Source: Simplicispira metamorpha (lineage in GTDB: Bacteria > Pseudomonadota > Gammaproteobacteria > Burkholderiales > Burkholderiaceae_C). Taken from it: a DNA stretch of 64,000 nucleotides. The notes beneath the pieces are model-generated. The model saw only the letters and a program-made list of their open reading frames with translations, was not told the DNA's origin and did no database searches. Below are positions 47,544 to 55,620 of this stretch, piece after piece; within the stretch, counting starts at the first letter, position 1, and each line of letters begins with the position of its first letter. The stretch lies in assembly GCF_004341365.1 (NCBI RefSeq), contig NZ_SLXH01000001.1, positions 186,001 to 250,000 of the forward strand, in the 5' to 3' direction. The position numbers were made by a program, and so were the translations under genes.

Positions 47544-50500
47544 TCACCCCAGCGCTTCAGGCACGGGCATGGGTGCCAGCCCCACCAGACCGGCGGGGCC
47601 GCCGTCGCTGGGCAGGAAGCGGTCGTGGTACTCCTGGGACTGTACGAATGCGTCAATGGCCCCCAGCACATCGCCCTGGTTGTTGAGCACATGGAGCCAG
47701 TGTTCATACCCGCTCTGGTCTGGCGTGCGCCCCAGCAGGCCTACGTAGAACAGTGTCACGCTGACTTCCTCGCGCATCAGTTCCTGGTATTCGCTCGATT
47801 GGGCAAACCCGGCCAATGCCTCGCCGCGCGTGGTGCCGCCAGCCAGCTGGCCCAGCCAGTAGGCCTTGCCGGGAGCGTCAGGCAACCGGCCCAGCACGTT
47901 CTGGTACAGCGTGTCGAGGAAGCCCGCGTTGTCCAGCGCCCCGTACTGGCGCTGGAATTCGCTGCTGTCGGCAAAGCCTTGGGCCACTTGCTCCAGGCTC
48001 TGGCCTTGGTTGAGCATTTGCTCCATCCAGTGGGTCATGCCCGCTTCGTCCGGGATGCGCTCAAAGGCGGCAAAGTACAGGCGGGCCAGTGCGCCAGCAT
48101 GGGTCTGGAACTCGGACGAGCCGAGAAAAGCGTTGGCCACTTCAGCGCGGCTTTGCGCGCCACTGTCGAGAATCTCTCGCCAGTGCGTCAGCCCGGTCTC
48201 TTCAGCCTCGCGGAACAGCGTGTCGCGGTACAGCTGCATGGCGTAGAGCTTGGTGCTGCCAAAGACGTCGTTGTCCTTGACGCCTACGGTCAGGCCATGG
48301 GCTGCCTCCAGGGCGTCGGGGAACTGGTCATGGTCGCTATCGACTGGTGGGGGCACGAGCGCCATTTTTCCGGGGGCGCCGGGGTCGGTGATGACGCCGT
48401 CGGCTTTGCCGTCCAGGTCGAACTGGCCACCGTCCTGGATGACAAAGTCCAAGCGGGTTTTGCCATGCTCGGTGACCACGCGCCCGCCGTTGGCCGCACT
48501 GGCCAGGTTGACCCAGGTGCCACTGGCGTCTTGTTTGTAGTAGCCGTCAATGTCCAGGGCACCGTCCAGGTAGAGGCTGAAGGTTTCGGTAGCCCCTGCC
48601 GTATCGGCTTTGGCCGTGAAACTGAGCAGGCCCAGCGGCGTGCTCAAGCCCTCGGGCAGGTCTGCGGGCGCGTCTTTCTGGCCGATGCTGGTGATCTTGG
48701 CGTTGCCCGCCTGGGCACTGACTTTGCCATCCTGGCTGCCAACCACCAGGGTCACTGGCGTCTGAGGCGCTTGCGGGTTGCTGCTGACGCGGTCGGTCTG
48801 GCGCAAGTTCAGCGACGTTACCTGCGATTGCTCACTGTCTTTGATGCCGTCGCCATTGCCGTCCCCAGCGACCACTGGGCCACCGGGGCGCGAGGGAATG
48901 CCCGGGACGCTGCCCTCTTCTTCAGCAGAAACACCATCCCCATCATCGGGTGGCGATGCGGCAGCCACCGAGATACGGAAGGTGTCTGTCACCGTGCCGC
49001 CGTTACCGTCGCTGGCGATGACATCAACGCTGACAGCGCCGACGTTGCTGTGAGCCGGTGTGCCGCTGAAAGTGCGGGTGGCCGCGTTGAAGTGGAGCCA
49101 GTTGGGCAGCGTACCGCCCCCAGCCAGTTGCGCGCTGTAGGTGAGCGTGTCGCCGTCCACGTCAGCAAAGCTGTTGGCCGCAAACTGGAAGTTGAAGGCC
49201 GCATCTTGCTTGGCGTTCTGGTCAGGCACTGCGTTGACCACTGTGGGCGCATCGTTTACCGCCGTGATGTTCACCGTGGTGCTGCCCGCCGCAGTCAAGG
49301 CCCCGCCGCTGCCCTGGCTGCCGGTGTTGCCGTCGCTGAAGCTCCAGCCGATCTGCACGCTGGCCGGGGGGGCGTTGGACGTGTTGGCGTAGCCGATGCT
49401 CGACAGCACTTCATTGACCCGCGCCTGGGTGGCGCTGGCGTTGAAGGTGATGGTCAGCCTGCCGCCGGTGTTAGTCACGGTGCCCACCGTGGTGCTCGAG
49501 AGCACCGCGTTGCCGCCGGTGAAGGCCAGGTTGCCCAGCGCGCTGAACACGTCTTCTGCGGCGCGGCCCCCTGAGCGCGCCAGCGTGACGCTGGCGCCGC
49601 TGTAGTTGCCCAGGCCGCCGTTCAGGGCAGCCAACTCGGCATCGAACACCGCTACCGAGGCGTCCAGCGCAATGGCGCTGGCATTCTCGGTGTAGCTAGG
49701 TGCGCCGTCGAGGTTGCTGAAGGCTGGGGCGTTGTTGACCCCAGCAGCAGCGCTCAGGTGGTAAGTCCCCGTCACCGCCGCCGCTACGCCGTCGCTCACG
49801 CTGACGCCGATGCTGGCCGCACCAGCGGCGCTGGCGGTAAAGGTGGCACCAGCGATGGCGGCATTGAGGGTGGCAGCGGTGCCGCTCAGTTGGATGCCCG
49901 CCGTGGTGGTGTCTGCATCTGTCAGCCCGTTGAGGGTGCCGTTGGTGGCCGTCAGCGTGACATTCAAGACGACACCCGCGCCATCGGCATCGCTCACGGC
50001 AAAGTCTGCAAGCGCTGCAGCCGTCCCTGCGGTTACCGCTTGCGCGGTGCCCGGCAGACCACTGATGGTGGGCGCATCGTTCACCGCCGTGATATTCACC
50101 GTGGTGCTGCCCGCCGCTGCCAAGGCCCCGCCGCTGCCCTGGCTGCCGGTGTTGCCGTCGCTGAAGCGCCAGTCCACCTGCACGCTGGTGGGCGGGTTGT
50201 GGCTGGTGTTCTGGTAGGTCAGCGATTGCAGCGCACCGTTGACGATGGCTTGGGTGGCGGCATGGTTGAAGGTGATGGCCAGGGTGCCGCCCGTCTGGGT
50301 GAATGTGCCGATGGTCGTGCCGCTCCACACCACGTTGCTGCCGCTGAACGTGAGGCTGCCGCTGGCGCCAAACAGGTCGTCGGTGCTGGCGCCGCCGCTG
50401 CGGCCCAGGGTCAGGCTGGCGCCATCGTAGTGGCCCTGGGCGGCCAGGTCAGCGTCCAGCACATGGGCACCGGGCTCCAGCAGCACGGCGCTGGCGTCTT

Positions 50501-53500
50501 CGGTGTAGCTGGCGGTATGGCCCAGGCTGGGGGTGCTGGCAAAGCTGGTGTCCAGCGAGCCGTCGGTGTTCAGCCGCACCACGCTGAAGTCATTGTTGCT
50601 GCCGTTCGAGCTATAGCCCACCAGCACGATCTTGCCGTCGGCTTGCAGGGTGACGCGGTAGGCCACGTCCTCGCTGCTGCCCACGGGAAGAAGGAGCTTG
50701 CCGTCGCCGCTAAAGCTGGTGTCCAGCGTGCCATCGGTGTTCAGGCGCACCACGCTGAAGTCAACGTCGCTGCCGTTGTTGCTCAAGCCCGCGATCACGA
50801 TCTTGTCGTCGGCTTGCAGGGTGACGCTGTAGGCCAAGTCACTGCTGCTGCCCACAGGCAGGAGGAGCTTGCCGTCGCCGTCAAAGTCGGTGTCCAGCGT
50901 GCCATCGGTGTTCAGGCGCACCACGCTGAAGTCATAGTTGCTGCCGTTGTGGCTACTGCCCGCCAGCACGATCTTGCCGTCGGCTTGCAGGGTGACGCTG
51001 TAAGCCAGGTCGTTGCCGCTGTCCACGGGCAGGAGGAGCTTGCCCGTGCCGTCGGTGCCAAAGTCGGTGTCCAGTGAGCCATTGGCGTTCAGGCGCACCA
51101 CGCTGAAGTCATTGTTGTTGCCGTTGTGGCTACTGCCCGCCAGCACGATCTTGCCGTCGGCTTGCAGGGCGAGGCTGTAGACCTGGTCGTAGCCGCCCAC
51201 GGGCATGAGGACTTTGCCGTCGGTGCCAAAGTCGGTATCCAGCGTGCCATCGGTGTTCAGGCGCACTACGCTGAAGTCGTAGTCGCCGCCGTTATTGCTA
51301 TAGCCCGCCAGCACGATCTTGCCGTCGGTCTGTAGGGTGACGCTGCGGGCCACGTCGTCGCTGCTGCCCACGGGCACGAGAACCTTGCCGCCTCCGCCAA
51401 AGTCGGTATCGAGCGTGCCGTCACCGTTCAGGCGTACCACGCTGAAGTCATCGTTGCTGCCGTTGTGGCTAGTGCCCGCCAGCACGATCTTGCCGTCGGC
51501 TTGCAGGGTGACGCTGTAGGCCTTGTCTTGGCCGCTGCCCACGGGCACGAAGACCTTGCCGCCGGTGCCAAAGCTGGTATCGAGCGTACCGTCGGCGTGC
51601 AGGCGCACCACGCTGAAGTCATCGTTGCTGCCGTTGTGGCTAGTGCCCGCCAGCACGATCTTGCCGTCGGTTTGCACGGTGACGCTCCAGGCCTGGTCGT
51701 GGCCGCTGCCCACGGGCACGAGGAGCTTGCCGCCGTCGGGCAGGGTGAACCGGGGGGCGGTGTTGACGACCGGGGCGCTCAGGATGAAGTCATTGCCCGT
51801 TGCCCCTGTGTAGCTGGCAGTCAACACCGTGTTGTTGCCGCCCGCCGTCAGCGTACCGCCTTCAGCCAGGCCGCTGAAGGTTCCGGTTACGGGGTCGGTC
51901 ATGTCATTGGCGATCAAGGTATAGCGGTCGCCCGAGCCCGGCGTGTAACCGTGGGTGGCCGAGAGCGATCCCGCAACATGCACCGTTCCCTTGACGACCA
52001 CCTGGTCATACCCCGTTCCCGCCGTGGTGCCGTTGATCTGCACAGCCAGTGTGCTGCCCGCTTGCATGTCCAGGTTGCCGTTGATGGTCAGCACGCCCGT
52101 GCCCGCGCCGCTGCCGGGAGACAAGGTGGCGCCACTGGTGAGGGTGGCGCTGCCCCCGATGCTGCCGCTACCGCCCAGGGTGGCGCCAGCACTCACGGTG
52201 ACAAGGCCAGTGCCCAGCGCGCCATTGACGAGCACGGCGCCAGCGTTGACTGAAGTCGCTCCGCTGTGGGTGGCGCTGGAGCCCGACAGCGTCAACGTGC
52301 CCGCACCGCTCTTGGTCAGCCCGCCCGCACCGGCCAGCGCGGTCGCGAAGGTGGCGGTGTCGCCCGCGCCGTTGACGACAGTGAGGGAGGCGCCCCCATC
52401 GATCGTCAGCGTGCCGCCAGTCAGCGTCACGCCGCTGGCAGCGCTCAGATCCAGTGTCAGGCTTTCGCTGATCGCCACGCTGCCCAGCACCAAGGTCTGG
52501 CCCGCCAGAGTGGAGGCGAGCACGATGGTCTGGCTGCCGGTGGCATCGGCGGCGGCCATGGCGATGGCTTCGCTGAAGCTCACGCCGTTGCTGGGGTCGA
52601 TGGTGGCGGTGTCCGTGGCGCTGGTGACGTAGATGGTGTCGCTGGTCACCGCCACATCGGCGGTAGTGCTGGCCGCGCCGTCGCTTAGCGTGAAGCGCAG
52701 GGTGGCATCGCCAGCAGGCGTGTCATTGCTGTAAGTGATGTGCCGCACCACGTCATTGACCAACGCGGTGGTGGCTGGCGTACCGCTGCTGGTGAAGTGG
52801 ATGGTCAGCACGCCGCCGGTATGGGTGTAGGTGGCGAAAGTCTGCCCGCCTGGCACCGATTGCAGGCTTCCGCTGGCACCCGTGTCGCTGGCGGTAAAGA
52901 GGCTTGATGCACCGAAGCCGAAGGTGTCGCTGGTCACCGCTGTGCCAGGGCGCTGTACGGTCAGGCTGGCGCCGTTCCAGTCTCCATGGCCGCTGTTGAG
53001 CGCACCCAGTTCGGTATCCGTCAGTGATGCGTCACCGCCCGCGTCGAGTGTCACCGTATTGCCCACGCCGGCCCAGGCCACGCTGTTGCCGTCCAGGCTG
53101 GCGATGGTGGGTGGGTTGTAGGTCCAGGTGCTGTCGGCGGTGCCAGCAATGTTGGCGGTGGATGCACCGGAAGTGCCGTGAGGGCCCAGGCCCGACGCAC
53201 CACCGGCGCCACCCATCCCGGTATTGCTGCTGATGTCAACGCTGTCGGCTTCATAGCGGAAAGTGCCATCGCTCGACACCTGCACACCGCCCGTGCCATA
53301 TCCACCGTTGCCGGCGTAAATACCAGTACCCCCGTTGCCGCCCGTGCCGGTGTTGCCAGTCAGCGAGGATGCTGCCATATGCACGGTGGAAAGGGCGCCT
53401 ATGTACAGCCCCCCAACGGCCTTGCCACCCAACTCTAGATCATCGGAGCCGCTCCAACCGTTTGCAACGTTGTTGGTAATGAAGGAGTTGACGATGGTGG

Positions 53501-54404
53501 CCAGGGTATTTGTGCCGGTGACGGCAATGCCTGCGCCCAGGGCGTCTTTGCCGGAGAGGTTGCCTTGAAGCTTGCCGTTGGAGACAGTCAGCCCGTCCAG
53601 CACCACCGTGCCAGCAGTGATGTTCAGCACACGGCTGGCTGCGTTGCCGTTGATGGTGATGTCTGGCGTGCCGTTGCCGTCGATGTCGCCCTTGATCTGG
53701 AGGTCAGAGGTGATGCTCAGTTCCCCCGAGCTGAGGGTGATGGTGGAGCCACTCAGACCTGGCGCGAACGCGATGGTGTCGGCACCGGGTGCGGTGTTGG
53801 CATTGACAATGGCCTGGCGCAATGACCCGGCGCCGCTGTCTAAATTATTGGTGACGGTCAAAGTTGCCAGCGCATGGCCATAGGCAGCCAGGGTGTCGTG
53901 CGACAGGGCCACCGGGGCCGCGATGTGGCCGGTGGCAATTTCCAGCGCCCAGTCGCCCTGGGCGCCCGTGCGGTTGTCGCTGGCGGCCACATCAGCGCCC
54001 GTCAAGGCCGCCAGATTCGACACCAACTGCGCGCCCTGTGCGCCGCGCCCCAGGTCGCAGGCATAGAGCAGCAGGTCGCCGTCGGCCGTCAGCCCGCGCC
54101 CCAGCACCGCCAGGGCATCGGCCTGGCCCGCCAGGGTGCTGTTGTCCAAAAAGGTGCCGCCCAGCCACAACTGGCCTTCGCTGCCATGGGCCAGCACATG
54201 CACGGTGGCCACGTCACCGCGTTGGCCCAGTGCGGCCGCCATTTGCGCCAGGCCGTCTGCACCCGCTTTCAGGTAAACCACCTCCACGCCGGGCGCCAAG
54301 CCCTTGAGCAAGGTGGCCACGTCTTGGACGCGGCTGTCCACAAAGACGACTTCACGCGGGGCCGCGCCGGTGGTGTCAAGGGTGCTGGTACTGGCAATGG
54401 TCAT
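47544..54404 (-). CDS. Giant repeat-rich surface or secreted protein (DUF4347, delta-60, DUF4214)
   Basis: 2286 residues, no Sec signal. Residues about 17-165 are a DUF4347 domain (VVFVDSRVQDVATLL, VHVLAHGSEGQLWL, LLYACDLGRG). About 180-880 is a Gly/Thr/Ser-rich beta-helix-like part with an autotransporter-type strand repeat near 695 (GGLTKSGAGTLTLSG). About 888-1290 holds seven delta-60 repeats. Two similar cadherin-like units start near 1298 and 1568, a He_PIG-type Ig domain spans about 1718-1815, and two to three DUF4214 units fill 2050-2270. DUF4347/DUF4214 proteins are often type I secretion substrates and adhesins. No secretion genes are adjacent and no RTX GGxGxD repeats are seen. Confidence 0.85.
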   Translation of the reverse strand: MTIASTSTLDTTGAAPREVVFVDSRVQDVATLLKGLAPGVEVVYLKAGADGLAQMAAALGQRGDVATVHVLAHGSEGQLWLGGTFLDNSTLAGQADALAVLGRGLTADGDLLLYACDLGRGAQGAQLVSNLAALTGADVAASDNRTGAQGDWALEIATGHIAAPVALSHDTLAAYGHALATLTVTNNLDSGAGSLRQAIVNANTAPGADTIAFAPGLSGSTITLSSGELSITSDLQIKGDIDGNGTPDITINGNAASRVLNITAGTVVLDGLTVSNGKLQGNLSGKDALGAGIAVTGTNTLATIVNSFITNNVANGWSGSDDLELGGKAVGGLYIGALSTVHMAASSLTGNTGTGGNGGTGIYAGNGGYGTGGVQVSSDGTFRYEADSVDISSNTGMGGAGGASGLGPHGTSGASTANIAGTADSTWTYNPPTIASLDGNSVAWAGVGNTVTLDAGGDASLTDTELGALNSGHGDWNGASLTVQRPGTAVTSDTFGFGASSLFTASDTGASGSLQSVPGGQTFATYTHTGGVLTIHFTSSGTPATTALVNDVVRHITYSNDTPAGDATLRFTLSDGAASTTADVAVTSDTIYVTSATDTATIDPSNGVSFSEAIAMAAADATGSQTIVLASTLAGQTLVLGSVAISESLTLDLSAASGVTLTGGTLTIDGGASLTVVNGAGDTATFATALAGAGGLTKSGAGTLTLSGSSATHSGATSVNAGAVLVNGALGTGLVTVSAGATLGGSGSIGGSATLTSGATLSPGSGAGTGVLTINGNLDMQAGSTLAVQINGTTAGTGYDQVVVKGTVHVAGSLSATHGYTPGSGDRYTLIANDMTDPVTGTFSGLAEGGTLTAGGNNTVLTASYTGATGNDFILSAPVVNTAPRFTLPDGGKLLVPVGSGHDQAWSVTVQTDGKIVLAGTSHNGSNDDFSVVRLHADGTLDTSFGTGGKVFVPVGSGQDKAYSVTLQADGKIVLAGTSHNGSNDDFSVVRLNGDGTLDTDFGGGGKVLVPVGSSDDVARSVTLQTDGKIVLAGYSNNGGDYDFSVVRLNTDGTLDTDFGTDGKVLMPVGGYDQVYSLALQADGKIVLAGSSHNGNNNDFSVVRLNANGSLDTDFGTDGTGKLLLPVDSGNDLAYSVTLQADGKIVLAGSSHNGSNYDFSVVRLNTDGTLDTDFDGDGKLLLPVGSSSDLAYSVTLQADDKIVIAGLSNNGSDVDFSVVRLNTDGTLDTSFSGDGKLLLPVGSSEDVAYRVTLQADGKIVLVGYSSNGSNNDFSVVRLNTDGSLDTSFASTPSLGHTASYTEDASAVLLEPGAHVLDADLAAQGHYDGASLTLGRSGGASTDDLFGASGSLTFSGSNVVWSGTTIGTFTQTGGTLAITFNHAATQAIVNGALQSLTYQNTSHNPPTSVQVDWRFSDGNTGSQGSGGALAAAGSTTVNITAVNDAPTISGLPGTAQAVTAGTAAALADFAVSDADGAGVVLNVTLTATNGTLNGLTDADTTTAGIQLSGTAATLNAAIAGATFTASAAGAASIGVSVSDGVAAAVTGTYHLSAAAGVNNAPAFSNLDGAPSYTENASAIALDASVAVFDAELAALNGGLGNYSGASVTLARSGGRAAEDVFSALGNLAFTGGNAVLSSTTVGTVTNTGGRLTITFNASATQARVNEVLSSIGYANTSNAPPASVQIGWSFSDGNTGSQGSGGALTAAGSTTVNITAVNDAPTVVNAVPDQNAKQDAAFNFQFAANSFADVDGDTLTYSAQLAGGGTLPNWLHFNAATRTFSGTPAHSNVGAVSVDVIASDGNGGTVTDTFRISVAAASPPDDGDGVSAEEEGSVPGIPSRPGGPVVAGDGNGDGIKDSEQSQVTSLNLRQTDRVSSNPQAPQTPVTLVVGSQDGKVSAQAGNAKITSIGQKDAPADLPEGLSTPLGLLSFTAKADTAGATETFSLYLDGALDIDGYYKQDASGTWVNLASAANGGRVVTEHGKTRLDFVIQDGGQFDLDGKADGVITDPGAPGKMALVPPPVDSDHDQFPDALEAAHGLTVGVKDNDVFGSTKLYAMQLYRDTLFREAEETGLTHWREILDSGAQSRAEVANAFLGSSEFQTHAGALARLYFAAFERIPDEAGMTHWMEQMLNQGQSLEQVAQGFADSSEFQRQYGALDNAGFLDTLYQNVLGRLPDAPGKAYWLGQLAGGTTRGEALAGFAQSSEYQELMREEVSVTLFYVGLLGRTPDQSGYEHWLHVLNNQGDVLGAIDAFVQSQEYHDRFLPSDGGPAGLVGLAPMPVPEALG
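50545..51735 (-). repeat. Seven tandem ~171-bp units coding delta-60 repeats
   Basis: The spacing of the recurring CTTGCCGTCGGCTTGCAG segment is 171, 171, 177, 168, 171 and 171 bases. Each unit encodes 56-59 residues with DGKIVLAG, DFSVVRLN and GTLDT. Seven blades of this length fit a single closed beta-propeller. The 177-base unit has an extra Thr-Gly. Nucleotide identity between units is high, so recombination could change the copy number. Confidence 0.93.
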
Positions 54405-54424
54405 GGTCTGCTTTCTTGACGTGT

Positions 54425-54475
54425 TTTTGGCCTCTGGCGCTTATGCAGCAAGCGCTGGTAGCTATTAATTTTGAT
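54425..54475 (+). repeat. Dispersed palindromic repeat, copy 12
   Basis: TTGGCCTCTGGCGCTTATGC, then CAAGCGCTGGTAGCTATTAA, 20 bases upstream of the surface-protein start and at the 3' edge of the P-loop remnant. Confidence 0.8.
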
Positions 54476-54479
54476 GATT

Positions 54480-54576
54480 CTTGGTGGTGATGGCGTTGGC
54501 GCGGCGGCAGGGTGGTTTTGCCTGCACCGGGCAGGCCGGTGGGCCACCAGGTGGTGGCCGTGCCTTGGCGGGTCAT
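54480..54576 (-). pseudogene. Remnant resembling the N-terminus of an APS kinase
   Basis: Reads MTRQGTATTWWPTGLPGAGK then TTLPP, about 25 residues that match the W-x-T-G-L-x-G-A-G-K-T-T-L P-loop opening of CysC-type adenylylsulfate kinases. After that the frame loses similarity and runs into repeat copy 12. Too short for a working enzyme; most likely a decayed fragment. A chance match is possible given the short length. Confidence 0.4.
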
Positions 54577-54691
54577 GAAGAGAAGGTCGGCTTGCGTACC
54601 ACGCCTTGGCGCTGGTACCCGGCGCCGCAGATGCTGCGCCGGGTGGCGCTGACGGGAAAGGAAATGCGCATGTCTTGTTCTTTTCTACTCT

Positions 54692-54742
54692 TGTTTTAAT
54701 AGCTGCAAGCGCCCTGTGCATCAGCGCTGGAGGCAAAAATCA
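54692..54742 (-). repeat. Dispersed palindromic repeat, copy 13
   Basis: TTTTAATAGCTGCAAGCGCC, then CAGCGCTGGAGGCAAAAATC. In inverted orientation to copy 12, which lies 216 bases away. Confidence 0.85.
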
Positions 54743-54795
54743 ATCCACTTCTTTGGCGAGACAATGGACTGTAGGCATTTGTGGCTTTTTGCAAC

Positions 54796-54852
54796 ATCCC
54801 TGAAATTGGGTAATTTGCAGCCCCCTCTTGCAAAATCCCCAATCTCAGGGAT
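54796..54852. promoter_or_regulatory. Long inverted repeat upstream of the response regulator
   Basis: ATCCCTGAAATTGGG (54796-54810) and CCCAATCTCAGGGAT (54838-54852) are complementary at 14 of 15 positions, with a 27-base spacer that has its own weak TTTGCA/TGCAAAA symmetry. It ends 66 bases before the regulator ATG. It could be an operator for the regulator itself or a hairpin in its leader. Confidence 0.55.
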
Positions 54853-54918
54853 AGGCGGGGCAGGGCGCCTGGCCTAGGATGGCCCATTCGTTTTTTTACG
54901 TGCCCATGGCGCCCCAGC

Positions 54919-55620
54919 ATGTCCGATCCCTCGTTTTTTTCTGCCGATTCGACGCTGCCCGTCCCGGTGCTGGTGGTAGAGGATGAGCCGCTGTTGCAGC
55001 AGCGCCTGCGCGGCGTATTGCTACAACTGGGCTATGCGCCCGATGCACTGGTGTTTGCCGCTTCGCTGGCCGAGGCGCGGGTGTGCCTTGCGGCGCAACC
55101 GATGGCCCTGGCGCTGGTGGACTTGGCGCTGCCCGATGGCAACGGCATGGCGCTGATCGAGCAGATGCGCCTGGAAGACCCGGGGCTGGGCATTCTGGTG
55201 GTGTCGGCCTGGAGTTCCGAGGACGCCATCCTGGGGGCGCTGCGTGCGGGCGCGACGGGCTATGTGCTCAAGGAGCGCGACGATCTGGAGGTGATGCTGT
55301 CGATCCGCAGCGTGCTGCGCGGGGGCGCGCCGATTGATCCGTTCATTGCGCGGCGCATTTTGCAGCTGCTGCCCCAGCCTGCGCCGGTGTCATCAGTGGC
55401 CGCCGCTGACATCGCCCCCCTGGAAGAGGCGCTGAGCGCACGCGAGTCGCAGATTTTGCGGCTGGTGGCCGATGGGATGAGCAACCGCGAGATTGCCGAG
55501 CAGTTGTTTTTGTCGCGCCACACGGTGGAGTGCCACATCAAACGCATTTACCGCAAGCTGGCCGTGCCCTCACGCACCCGCGCCGTGCATGAGGCGCGGG
55601 CCCGGGGGTTGCTGGCGTGA
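54919..55620 (+). CDS. LuxR/NarL-type response regulator
   Basis: 233 residues. Receiver domain (15-135): acidic pair Glu21-Asp22 in VVEDEP, phospho-acceptor Asp68 in ALVDLALPDG, Ser96 and Lys118 in GYVLKERD. C-terminal LuxR helix-turn-helix (about 170-230): LSARESQILRLVADGMSNRE, then HTVECHIKRIYRKL. Partner of the kinase that follows with a 4-base overlap. Divergent from the giant surface-protein gene, which is a candidate target. Confidence 0.93.
   Translation: MSDPSFFSADSTLPVPVLVVEDEPLLQQRLRGVLLQLGYAPDALVFAASLAEARVCLAAQPMALALVDLALPDGNGMALIEQMRLEDPGLGILVVSAWSSEDAILGALRAGATGYVLKERDDLEVMLSIRSVLRGGAPIDPFIARRILQLLPQPAPVSSVAAADIAPLEEALSARESQILRLVADGMSNREIAEQLFLSRHTVECHIKRIYRKLAVPSRTRAVHEARARGLLA

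Larger units (their letters stand above)
54405..54918. other. 514-base divergent intergenic region
   Basis: Between the giant surface-protein gene and the response regulator. It holds repeat copies 12 and 13, a short P-loop gene remnant between them, and a long inverted repeat close to the regulator start. No intact gene is seen. A promoter for the surface-protein gene could not be picked out with confidence. Confidence 0.7.

Noticed and set aside
50545-51735. CRISPR-like regular spacing
   Set aside because: The 171-bp period is continuous coding sequence for delta-60 repeats, with no short repeat/unique spacer pattern and no cas genes.
47544-54404. RTX toxin
   Set aside because: Size and lack of a Sec signal fit, but no GGxGxDxxx nonapeptide repeats or toxin domain are visible.
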